Under the pieces are notes generated by a model. The model had not been told where the DNA came from and did not search any database. It saw only the letters and a program-made list of their open reading frames with translations. Of a stretch of DNA of 64,000 bases, positions 18,070 to 25,528 are shown in pieces (within the stretch, counting starts at the first letter, position 1; each line of letters starts with the position of its first letter). This stretch comes from UBA4615 sp964399635 (GTDB lineage: Bacteria; Pseudomonadota; Gammaproteobacteria; Burkholderiales; Burkholderiaceae_E), in the NCBI GenBank assembly GCA_964399635.1, contig CAYNRU010000038.1, positions 1 through 64,000 on the forward strand, written 5' to 3'. The position numbers were made by a program, and so were the translations under genes.

Positions 18070-18101
18070 CTGTCATCGCCCGGTCACATCGGCGTCATAC
18101 T
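18070..18101 (+). promoter_or_regulatory. PhoB box and minus-10 of the phoBR promoter
   Basis: CTGTCAT at 18070, CGGTCAC at 18081 and GCGTCAT at 18092 are direct repeats spaced exactly 11 bp apart, which is the architecture of the Pho box (consensus CTGTCAT, 4-bp spacer, CTGTCAT). The first two form a standard 18-bp box. CATACT at 18096-18101 is a plausible minus-10 eight bases further on and overlaps the third repeat. The phoB GTG is at 18133. This implies autoregulation by PhoB. Confidence 0.75.
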
Positions 18102-18132
18102 GTGGTGTCAGGTCTTTCTCTCCGACACCCCC

Positions 18133-18819
18133 GTGACCGCCCAGATCCTGATCGTCGAAGACGAGCCGGCCATTCGCGAGTTGCTCGCGCTGAACCTGCG
18201 GCACGCCGGCTTCGAGGCGCTGCATGCGCCCGACGCGGCGTCGGCGCGGCGTCAGATCGACGCCGCGCTGCCCGACCTGGTGCTGCTCGACTGGATGCTG
18301 CCCGACCAGTCGGGCATCGAGCTGGCGCGCCGGCTGCGCGCCGACACTCGCACCCGCGAGATGCCGATCATCATGCTCACCGCCCGCTCGGCCGAGAACG
18401 ACAAGCTCGGGGGCTTCGAGGCCGGCGCCGACGACTACGTGACCAAGCCCTTCTCGCCCCGCGAGCTGATCGCGCGGGTTCGGGCGCTGCTGCGGCGAAG
18501 CGCTCCCGAGGCGGGCGACGAGCCGGTCGAGGTCGCTGGGTTGCGGCTCGAGCCGGATACCTTCAGGGTGCTCGCCGGGGGCACGCAGCTGCGCATGGGG
18601 CCCACCGAGTTCCGCCTGCTGCACTACCTGATGAAGAACCTCGACCGGGTGCTGTCGCGCGGCAAGCTGCTCGACGGCGTGTGGGGCGACCATGTCTTCA
18701 TCGAGGAGCGGACGGTCGACGTCCACATCCGCAGGCTTAGGCTCGCGCTGCAGCCCACGGGTCACGACAGGCTGATCGAGACCGTACGTGGCGGGGGCTA
18801 TCGATTCCTGCCACAATGA
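18133..18819 (+). CDS. phoB: Phosphate regulon response regulator PhoB
   Basis: An OmpR-type response regulator that activates phosphate-starvation genes. The receiver domain has EDEPAIRE acidic residues, phospho-acceptor Asp in LLDWMLPD, Thr/Ser in MLTARS and Lys in VTKPFSP. The C-terminal winged helix runs from MGPTEFRLL through RTVDVHIRRLR to GGGYRF. 228 residues. The GTG start gives TAQILIVEDEPAI as in relatives. It lies next to phoR and behind a Pho box. Confidence 0.95.
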   Translation: MTAQILIVEDEPAIRELLALNLRHAGFEALHAPDAASARRQIDAALPDLVLLDWMLPDQSGIELARRLRADTRTREMPIIMLTARSAENDKLGGFEAGADDYVTKPFSPRELIARVRALLRRSAPEAGDEPVEVAGLRLEPDTFRVLAGGTQLRMGPTEFRLLHYLMKNLDRVLSRGKLLDGVWGDHVFIEERTVDVHIRRLRLALQPTGHDRLIETVRGGGYRFLPQ

Positions 18820-18849
18820 CCGGGTAATTCAGCCGGCCGGTCACTACCT

Positions 18850-20256
18850 CTGCTGATCCTCCTGCGCACCCTGCTGTTCGTCGCGCTCCTGCTGCTGTGC
18901 GCGGCGGTGCTCGGCTGGCTGCACTCCCAGCTCGCGGCGGTGTGGCTGCTGGTGTTGGGTCTGTCGGCGCTCGCGGTCTACCACGCGTCCTACCTCGCCC
19001 GGCTCCACCACTGGGCGGGCCTGCCCCGCCAGCGCGACCTGCCGCTTGGCTTCGGCAGCTGGGGCCACGCGCTCGACCGGCTCAACCGCTACATGCGCAA
19101 CGAGGCGATCGAGCGCACCGAGACCGCCACCGAGCTCGAGCGCCTGCACGCCGCGGTCGACCTGCTGCCCGACGGGCTGGTGGTGCTCGACCAGTACGGG
19201 CACGTCCAGTGGAGCAACCGGGCCGCCCAGGACCTGCACGGCATCTTCGGCACGCGCCGGCCCATCGACCACTTCGTGCGCCAGCCGGAATTCCTCGCTT
19301 ACCTGCAGGCCGGCGACTTCGCCGACCCGGTGCAGATGGCGCTGCCCTCGGCCCCCGGCCGCATCTTCGCGCTGAAGATCGTGCCCACGGTGGACGCCTA
19401 CCGGCTGCTGATCACCCGGGACGTCACCGCGTCCGCGCGCCTCGAGCAGATGCGCAGCGACTTCGTCGCGAACGTCTCCCACGAGATCCGCACCCCGCTG
19501 ACGGTGGTTGCGGGCTTCGTCGAGACGCTGCTCGACATGGACCTGCCGCCGGACGAGCAGCGCCGCTGCCTGGAGATGGTTCGTCGCCAGACGGAGACGA
19601 TGCAGCGGCTGGTCGAGGACCTGCTGACGCTCGCCTCGCTCGAGAGCGCGACCCAGCCGCCGGAGTCCACCCCGGTCGCCGTCGAGCCGATGCTGCAGCA
19701 GCTGGCCGCCGACACGCGCGCGCTGTCCGGCGGGCAGCACCGGATCGAGGTCGTGGCCGAATCCGACGCAACCCTGCTCGCCACGCCCGCCGAGCTCGAC
19801 AGCGCCGTGCGCAACCTGCTCACGAACGCGGTTCGATACACCCCCGGGGGCGGCACCATCACCGTCGGCTGGGCGGTACGAGGGGGCGAGGGCTGGCTGT
19901 CGGTGCGGGACACCGGCATCGGCATCGCCGCCGAGCACCTGCCGCGGCTCACCGAGCGCTTCTACCGGGTCGACCGCGGCCGCTCGCGCGAAACCGGGGG
20001 CACGGGGTTGGGGCTGGCGATCGTCAAGCACGTCGCGCAGCGCCACAGCGCCCGCCTGGAGATCGAGAGCCGCGCCGGGGCGGGGAGCACGTTCAGCCTG
20101 CGCTTCCCGGCCTCGCGGATCCGCGCTGCGGCGGACCCGGCGGCGGACCTGGGGGCGGCCCCTGCGGGGGACCCGGCAGCGGACGCCGACCCGCCGGTCG
20201 AGCCCGCGCCGCCGGCCGAGCCCGCGCCGCAGGCCGGCGCCCCCCGAGCGGACTGA
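18850..20256 (+). CDS. phoR: Phosphate regulon sensor histidine kinase PhoR
   Basis: The sensor kinase that phosphorylates PhoB in low phosphate. Two N-terminal membrane helices are followed by a PAS domain (DGLVVLDQYGHVQWSN), HisKA with VSHEIRTPL (phospho-His), and an ATPase domain with NLLTNAVRYTP, DTGIGI and GTGLGLAIVKH. The C terminus is a Pro/Ala/Asp tail of about 45 residues. The first helix begins upstream of the first standard start codon (GTG 18907), and only CTG codons (18850, 18853) lie in frame after the phoB stop. I therefore extend to CTG 18850; a conservative call would start at 18907. Confidence 0.88.
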   Translation: MLILLRTLLFVALLLLCAAVLGWLHSQLAAVWLLVLGLSALAVYHASYLARLHHWAGLPRQRDLPLGFGSWGHALDRLNRYMRNEAIERTETATELERLHAAVDLLPDGLVVLDQYGHVQWSNRAAQDLHGIFGTRRPIDHFVRQPEFLAYLQAGDFADPVQMALPSAPGRIFALKIVPTVDAYRLLITRDVTASARLEQMRSDFVANVSHEIRTPLTVVAGFVETLLDMDLPPDEQRRCLEMVRRQTETMQRLVEDLLTLASLESATQPPESTPVAVEPMLQQLAADTRALSGGQHRIEVVAESDATLLATPAELDSAVRNLLTNAVRYTPGGGTITVGWAVRGGEGWLSVRDTGIGIAAEHLPRLTERFYRVDRGRSRETGGTGLGLAIVKHVAQRHSARLEIESRAGAGSTFSLRFPASRIRAAADPAADLGAAPAGDPAADADPPVEPAPPAEPAPQAGAPRAD

Positions 20257-20295
20257 GCCGGCGGCGCCGCGCCGGCCGCGCCGGCCGCGCCAGGC

Positions 20296-20988
20296 TCAGG
20301 CGGCCCGGGCAGCCGGCAGGTTGCCGTGTCGCATGTCAACACCTTCGACGACGTTGACGACGTATTCGGCGACGCTCTCAGCATGATCGGCGACGCGTTC
20401 GATCGACTGCACGACTAGGATCAGGTCCAGCGCCGGCGCCACCAGCGCCGGCTCCGCCGCCATCCGGTCCATCAGCTCCCGGACCAGCTCGTCCCGCAGG
20501 GCATCGACCGCGTCGTCGCAGGCGCCGAGTTGCAGCGCCACGCTGACGTCGTGCCGTACGAAGGCATCGATCGCCCGCGTGACCATGTCGCCGGCCAGGG
20601 CCGCCATGCCGTCGATCCGATCGACCTGCGCCGCCAGCGCCCGTGCGTCGATCGACCGGCTTTTGAGCGCGATCTTCTTGGCTTCGTCGCCGATCCGCTC
20701 GAGATCGTTGATCGTGTGGATCACGCCGATCACCTCGCGCAGATCGATGGCGATCGGCTGCCGAAGCGCGATGATCTGGTTGCACATCAGGTCCAGGTGC
20801 AGATGCAGCGCATTGACGACGCGCTCGTCGGCAAGCACCTGGGCGACCGTGCCCGCGTCGCCGCTGCTCACCGCCGACACCGCGCGCCTGAACTGCTGCG
20901 CGGCTAGCGAACCCATCTCGATCACTGCACGCCGCATGCCGGCGATGTCGGTATCGAAGGCCTTGTACGTGTGTTCGTGCATGTTCAT
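20296..20988 (-). CDS. phoU: Phosphate signalling protein PhoU, second copy
   Basis: A 230-residue PhoU with the repeated three-helix fold. The diagnostic motif INDLERIGDEAKKIA occurs in the middle and VQSIERVADHAESVAEYV near the end; both acidic clusters bind metal in the family. PhoU links the Pst transporter to PhoR. This copy is convergent with phoR and lies 10 kb from the pst operon, which has its own phoU. The start ATG 20988 gives MNMHEHTYKAFD; ATG 20982 is an alternative. No Pho box was seen upstream. Confidence 0.92.
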   Translation of the reverse strand: MNMHEHTYKAFDTDIAGMRRAVIEMGSLAAQQFRRAVSAVSSGDAGTVAQVLADERVVNALHLHLDLMCNQIIALRQPIAIDLREVIGVIHTINDLERIGDEAKKIALKSRSIDARALAAQVDRIDGMAALAGDMVTRAIDAFVRHDVSVALQLGACDDAVDALRDELVRELMDRMAAEPALVAPALDLILVVQSIERVADHAESVAEYVVNVVEGVDMRHGNLPAARAA

Positions 20989-21211
20989 GACTGCGACCGC
21001 TTCCCGCGTGATTTCCGCCGATGGTGGCGCGCTGCGGCCCCGGGTTCGACGGCGAAGGCGAGACTCTAGCTCGACGGTCGTTCCGGCGGTATGAAGGGTC
21101 GATGCTGGCACCGTCAGAACGGCCAGTCTGTCGGCCCCGCGCGACGGTGCGGGCCGGCGCGCAGGCAGTCGGGGATGGCCGGGGGCGCCGTCGGCGCGCT
21201 GCGGGGGCGCG

Positions 21212-21958
21212 TCAGCGTGCCGGCGGGCGCGGGCCCTCGAGCGGCACCATCGCGTCGCCGGCGCCCGGCCGGCCTGCCGGCGCCGCGCCGCGCGGGGCCC
21301 GGACCGGCGCGGCCGCGAGCATGGGCATCGTCTTCGCGTCGCGCAGGCGAATCGTCGAGCCGGCCGGCACCTCGATCGACCCGGCATCGTTGCTCACCGC
21401 GACCCGACCGGCGATCACCGACACCATCAGGCCGGCCTGGCTGCCCGCGGCGCAGCCGGTCGCCGGGCAGAGGGTCTCCTCGACCGTGAACTCCGTGCCG
21501 CGGATGCCGATCGTGGCGGTCGGCGTCTTGAGCCGCCAGTCCTCACGGTCGCGCTTGCCGATGCTGCCGGATACGGTCCGCACCGAGCCCTGCATCAGCT
21601 CGAAGAATCCGCGCTGGCGGACCGCATCGAACGCGTAGGCGTCGATCCGGAAGTCGCTGCCGGGCTGGATCGACATCAGCGCGCCGTCGGAGAAGCGCAG
21701 CTGCACGCGACCGTCGGCGCCGGTGCGGATCCGGTCGCCGCTGCGGACCGGCACGTCGCGGCGGACCGGCGACGAGAACGAGGCGCCCCGGACCAGCATC
21801 GTGCTGCCTTCGGACAGCAGCACCTGCGCGGCATCGGGCTCGACGCCGGCCGGCACGGCCGGCGACCTGGTCTCGGCGACCCGCAGCTGCTGGGCGCCGG
21901 GCCCGGATGCCGCCAGCATCAGGCCGACCGCGAGCAGTGCTCGTGTGACAAGGTTCAC
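21212..21958 (-). CDS. Secreted FecR-domain protein
   Basis: A 248-residue exported protein with an N-terminal signal (LVTRALLAVGLMLAASGPGAQ). The central FecR domain includes VRSGDRIRTGADGRVQLRF, GSDFRIDAYAF and TPTATIGIRGTEF. The C-terminal 40 residues are Pro/Ala/Arg rich. Unlike classic FecR anti-sigma regulators it has no cytoplasmic domain or neighbouring ECF sigma gene, so it belongs to the periplasmic FecR-like group of unknown role. GTG 21958 is preferred because it gives a normal signal peptide. Confidence 0.75.
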   Translation of the reverse strand: MNLVTRALLAVGLMLAASGPGAQQLRVAETRSPAVPAGVEPDAAQVLLSEGSTMLVRGASFSSPVRRDVPVRSGDRIRTGADGRVQLRFSDGALMSIQPGSDFRIDAYAFDAVRQRGFFELMQGSVRTVSGSIGKRDREDWRLKTPTATIGIRGTEFTVEETLCPATGCAAGSQAGLMVSVIAGRVAVSNDAGSIEVPAGSTIRLRDAKTMPMLAAAPVRAPRGAAPAGRPGAGDAMVPLEGPRPPAR

Positions 21959-22100
21959 GTTCAGCCGATCCGGGTGAAGACCATCGTATTCGGGTTTTCG
22001 GTCGGCCAACCGCAGGCTTGAGGGGTCGAACGGGCGGCGCAGCGCCGGCGGCGGGCGACAGCCGACCGGCGGGGCCCGCCCTGCCGGGCGGGCCGGCGGG

Positions 22101-22946
22101 TCAGCTGCCCGAGCCGGGGAAGAACAGCTGCTCGCCGCCGATCCGGTAGGCGGCGATCGTGCGCTGGCCGTCGGCCGACAGCAGCCAGTCGACGAAGGCC
22201 TGGCCGGCCTCGCGCTTGACGTGCGGATGACGGGCTGGATCGACGAGCATCACGCCGTACTGGTTGAAGAGCCGCCGGTCGCCTTCGACCAGCACCTGCA
22301 GCGCCCCCCGGTTGCGGAAGTTCAGCCAGGTGCCGCGGTCGGCCAGCAGGTAGGCGTCCATGGCCGCCGCGGTGTTCAGCGCCGGCCCCATCCCCGAGCC
22401 GGTCTCGCGGTACCAGGCCCCGCGGCCGGCGACGGGGTCGACGCCGGCCTCGCTCCAGAGCCGCAGCTCGGCCGCGTGCGTGCCGCTGCGATCGCCGCGC
22501 GACACGAACGGCGCCTGCGCCGCCCGGATCCGCCTGAGCGCCTCGGGCGTGTCCTTGAGCCCGGCGATGCGCGCCGGGTCGGCGCGCGGCCCCACGATCA
22601 CGAAGTCGTTGTACATGACGTCGTGGCGACGGGTCGCGAAGCCCTCGGCGATGAACTTCTGCTCGGCCGGCAGATCGTGGACCAGCACCACGTCGGCGTC
22701 GCCACGCCGCGCCGAGTCGAGCGCCTGGCCGGTGCCCAGCGCCACCACGCGCACCTCGATGCCGGTCTGCTTCGTGAAGGCCGGCAGCAGGTGCTTGAAC
22801 AGCCCCGACTGCTCGGTCGAGGTGGTCGAGGCGACCACGATGAAGGCGGCGGGCGCCTGGGCCCGGGCGATGCCAGTCGCCCCTAGCACGAGCCCGAGGG
22901 CCGCCCCCCAGGCGATGCACCGTACTGCGAACATCCTGCGCGACAT
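22101..22946 (-). CDS. tupA: Tungstate/molybdate-type ABC transporter substrate-binding protein (TupA-like)
   Basis: A 281-residue periplasmic binding protein. After the signal peptide (GLVLGATGIARA), VASTTSTEQSGLF carries the Thr-Thr-Ser-Thr oxyanion loop of TupA, and GTGQALDSARRGDADVVLVH plus YNDFVIVGPRADP are family signatures. This family binds tungstate. No tupB or tupC is adjacent, so the permease and ATPase must be elsewhere or absent. ATG 22946 has GGAG about 9 bases upstream; ATG 22961 would add five residues. Confidence 0.82.
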   Translation of the reverse strand: MSRRMFAVRCIAWGAALGLVLGATGIARAQAPAAFIVVASTTSTEQSGLFKHLLPAFTKQTGIEVRVVALGTGQALDSARRGDADVVLVHDLPAEQKFIAEGFATRRHDVMYNDFVIVGPRADPARIAGLKDTPEALRRIRAAQAPFVSRGDRSGTHAAELRLWSEAGVDPVAGRGAWYRETGSGMGPALNTAAAMDAYLLADRGTWLNFRNRGALQVLVEGDRRLFNQYGVMLVDPARHPHVKREAGQAFVDWLLSADGQRTIAAYRIGGEQLFFPGSGS

Positions 22947-23056
22947 GGGGACGTGCTCCATGATGGGTCGACGCGTCTATCCTACCGCGACACCGCGGCC
23001 CCCCGCAGCCGCCGTGAGACACTTCGTGGCCGCAGCCCCGTCCCGAAGACGCCGCC

Positions 23057-23686
23057 ATGACCATCGCGCTCTACGCCTGGAACACCCCCAACGGCCGCAA
23101 GATCAGCGTGGCGCTCGAGGAGATGGGGCTGCCGTACACGGTCCATCCGGTCGACATCGGCAAGGGCGCGCAGTTCGAGCCGGCCTTCCTCGCGATCAGC
23201 CCCAACAACCGCATCCCCGCGATCGTCGACCCCGAGGGCCCGGACGGCGCGCCGATCAGCGTGTTCGAGTCGGGCGCGATCCTGCTGTACCTCGGCGAGA
23301 AGACCGGCCAGTTCCTGCCGCGCGACCTGCGCGCGCGCGTGCCGGTGCTGGCGTGGCTGATGTGGCAGATGGGCGGCTTCGGGCCGATGCCCGGCCAGGT
23401 CCACCACTTCCTCGGCGTCGAGGACGAGCAGGACCGCCGCTACGGGCTCGAGCGCTACAGCAAGGAGACGGCGCGCCTGTACGGCGTCGCCGACCGGCGC
23501 CTGGCCGAGGTCGAGTGGTTCGCGGGCGACCGGATGACGGTCGCCGACATCGCGATCGTCGCCTGGGCGTGGCGCCACGAGCGCCATCGCATCGACCTCG
23601 CCGCCTACCCCAGCGTACGGCGCTGGTACGACGCGATGATGGCGCGCCCGGGCGTCGCGCGCGGCTTCGAGGTCAAGCTGACCTGA
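23057..23686 (+). CDS. Glutathione S-transferase family protein (YfcG/Ure2p-like)
   Basis: A 209-residue GST. The thioredoxin-fold start ALYAWNTPNGRKISVALEE has the Asn/Thr-Pro-Asn-Gly segment of the Ure2p-like GSTs, which act as disulfide-bond oxidoreductases. SPNNRIPAIVD provides the cis-Pro, FESGAILLYL the Glu-Ser that binds the glutathione gamma-glutamyl group. The helical C-terminal domain ends with RMTVADIAIVAW. Exact substrate unknown. The 3' end overlaps the convergent AhpD-like gene by 14 bp. Confidence 0.87.
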   Translation: MTIALYAWNTPNGRKISVALEEMGLPYTVHPVDIGKGAQFEPAFLAISPNNRIPAIVDPEGPDGAPISVFESGAILLYLGEKTGQFLPRDLRARVPVLAWLMWQMGGFGPMPGQVHHFLGVEDEQDRRYGLERYSKETARLYGVADRRLAEVEWFAGDRMTVADIAIVAWAWRHERHRIDLAAYPSVRRWYDAMMARPGVARGFEVKLT

Positions 23687-24074
23687 ATCGCTCGTCGACC
23701 GGCACCTGGTAGCCGATCGCCAGCCGGTTCGTCTGATTGGCGAGCGCCACCACCGCCATCAGCTCGCCGAGCATCGCGTCGTCCATGCCCCTGGCGCGGG
23801 CGGCGGCGGTGTGCGAGTGCAGGCAGTACTCGCAGTTGTTGGTCGTGCTGACCGCGATGTACACCAGCTCCTTGACGAGCGGGTCGAGCCGTCCGCCCGG
23901 CCCCATCACCTCCTTGACCTGCGCCCAGGTCCGCGCGAGCGTCGGCGGGTGGTTGGCGAGCGCCTTCCACATGTTGTTGACCCAGTCGACCTTACGGGTC
24001 GCCATGATGTCGTCGTAGACCGCCCGTACCTCGGGGCCCGCGTCGGCGTACTCGACCAGCCTGCCCATCGTCAT
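23673..24074 (-). CDS. Carboxymuconolactone decarboxylase / AhpD-like protein
   Basis: A 133-residue member of the AhpD-like fold. ELVYIAVSTTNNCEYCLHSH holds the E-(x)11-C-x-x-C-x3-H motif of the alkylhydroperoxidase group, suggesting thiol-peroxidase or related redox activity. Enzyme substrate cannot be assigned. The start ATG 24074 (MTMGRLVEY) fits relatives. Convergent with the glutathione transferase. Confidence 0.8.
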   Translation of the reverse strand: MTMGRLVEYADAGPEVRAVYDDIMATRKVDWVNNMWKALANHPPTLARTWAQVKEVMGPGGRLDPLVKELVYIAVSTTNNCEYCLHSHTAAARARGMDDAMLGELMAVVALANQTNRLAIGYQVPVDERFRSA

Positions 24075-24234
24075 CGTATGACCTCCGTTCGCTCGGACGG
24101 CGCAGCGCGCCGCCGCGGCCCGATGGTGCACGCTGCGCGCGGCGAAGGCGAGCGCCGGGCTCCGGGAGCTGCGGCCGGAGTCCCTCGGCTAGACTGCGCC
24201 GATCGCGCGCGCCCACCCTGGAAGCAAAGATCGC

Positions 24235-24817
24235 ATGGCCGGTGCCAGCCTGTTCGCCCTGCTCGACGACATCGCCAGCGTGCTGGACGACGCCGCGACG
24301 ATGACCAAGGTCGCCGCGACCAAGACAAGCTGATCCTCGTGCCCGCCGCGATCGCGATCTCATTGTGATCGCGCTGGGGACAGTCGCCGACGCGCCGCTG
24401 TCGCTGCGCATCGCGGTGCTGTCGGGCATCGGGCTGCTGATGACGATGGGGGTCTACGGACTGGTCGCCGGCAGCGTCAAGCTGGACGATGCCGGGCTGC
24501 CCCTGTCGCGCCGGCCGGGCTCGGGCGCCGTCGCGCGGCTCGCCCGCTCGCTCGGGCGCGGCGTGCTGAATGCGGCGCCCTGGCTGATGAAGACCCTGTC
24601 GGTGGCCGGTACGGCAGCGATGTTCCTCGTCGGGGGCGGCATCCTCGTGCACGGCCTGCCCCCGCTGCACCACGCGACCGAGTGGGCGCTGCGGGACGTG
24701 GGCGAGCCGCTCGCCGTCGTGGCCGGGCCGCTGCTGAACGCGGTCGCGGGCCTGCTCGCCGGCGCGGCGGTGCTGGCGGCGCTCACGCTCGGCAGGCGGG
24801 CGATGCGACTGCGCTGA
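24235..24817 (+). pseudogene. Broken DUF808 (YedI-like) membrane protein gene
   Basis: Three pieces of one DUF808 protein lie in order but in three reading frames. Piece 1 (24235-24333) encodes MAGASLFALLDDIASVLDD and ends TKVAATKTS-stop. Piece 2 (from 24327) reads KLILVPAAIAISL-stop. Piece 3 (24365-24817) reads VIALGTVADAPLSLRIAVLS, then APWLMKTLSVAGTAAMFLVG and the family C terminus. Compared with YedI as I know it, about 37 residues are missing between pieces 1 and 2 and about 90 between pieces 2 and 3. A 150-residue protein could still start at GTG 24365, but the gene is almost certainly inactive. Confidence 0.8.
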
Positions 24818-24919
24818 GCGGCCGGCGGTGGGATTCCCGGTACGGCTGCGGCGGCCTTGCGTATCCTTCGGGTCGAGCGGGCGCGTCGCGCGCCGCCCCG
24901 ACGTCCACCGAGGCACCCC

Positions 24920-25528
24920 ATGAAGTTCCAGATGGCCGAGAACTCCCTGTTCGCGATCCTGCTGCGCAAGCCGTGGTGGGTCAGCATCGCGACCGCAGCC
25001 GCGCTGGTGGCGCTCGCGCGCTTCGTGCTGCCGCCGCAGTGGTTCATTTTCGGGGCGACCCTCGCGCTGCCCTTCATCGGCATCGGCGCGGTCACCGGCT
25101 GGCGCCAGCTCCAGAAGCCCAGCGGCGCGCGGGTGGCCGGCACGCTCGAGGCGGTCCGGGCGATGGCGTGGCCGGAGTTCGCGACCACGATCGAGACCGC
25201 CTGGCGGCGAGACGGCTCGAGCATCGAACGCATCGACGACCCGGCGGCTGACTTCGAGGTGGCGAACGGCTGGCGGCGCGGCATCGTCGCGTGCAAGCGC
25301 TGGAAGGCGGGGCGCACCGGCGTCGAGCCGCTGCGCGAGCTGCACGCGGCCCGCGAGCGCCGCGAGGTGCACGACTGCATCTACGTGTCCACCGGCGAGT
25401 TCACCGACCAGGCGCTCAAGTTCGCCGCCGACAACCGGATCAACCTGATGCGCGGTCCCGAGCTGGCGATCCTGCTGCCCGAGCTCGCGCGCGGCGCCAA
25501 GCCTGCCCTCAGGCGCTCTGCCGGATGA
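24920..25528 (+). CDS. Membrane-anchored restriction-endonuclease-like (Mrr-type) protein
   Basis: A 202-residue protein. Two hydrophobic helices (WWVSIATAAALVALARFVL, then IFGATLALPFIGIGAV) precede a cytoplasmic Mrr_cat-like PD-(D/E)xK domain. The likely metal site is the Asp in DPAADFEV and the Lys in IVACKRWKAG; the residue usually Glu/Gln before that Lys is Ala. YVSTGEFTDQALKFAADNRI and MRGPELAILL are typical of the Mrr-like C terminus. No methylase is adjacent, so it is probably a housekeeping or DNA-turnover nuclease, not classic restriction. The 3' end overlaps the LacI gene by 20 bp. Confidence 0.75.
   Translation: MKFQMAENSLFAILLRKPWWVSIATAAALVALARFVLPPQWFIFGATLALPFIGIGAVTGWRQLQKPSGARVAGTLEAVRAMAWPEFATTIETAWRRDGSSIERIDDPAADFEVANGWRRGIVACKRWKAGRTGVEPLRELHAARERREVHDCIYVSTGEFTDQALKFAADNRINLMRGPELAILLPELARGAKPALRRSAG

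Noticed and set aside
20257..20295. Repeated GCCGGCCGCGCC units between phoR and phoU as a repeat array
   Set aside because: Too short and irregular, and consistent with simple GC-rich drift between convergent genes.
24365..24817. An intact 150-residue membrane protein gene starting at GTG 24365
   Set aside because: Upstream fragments in other frames encode the missing N-terminal parts of the same DUF808 family, so this is the remnant end of a broken gene.
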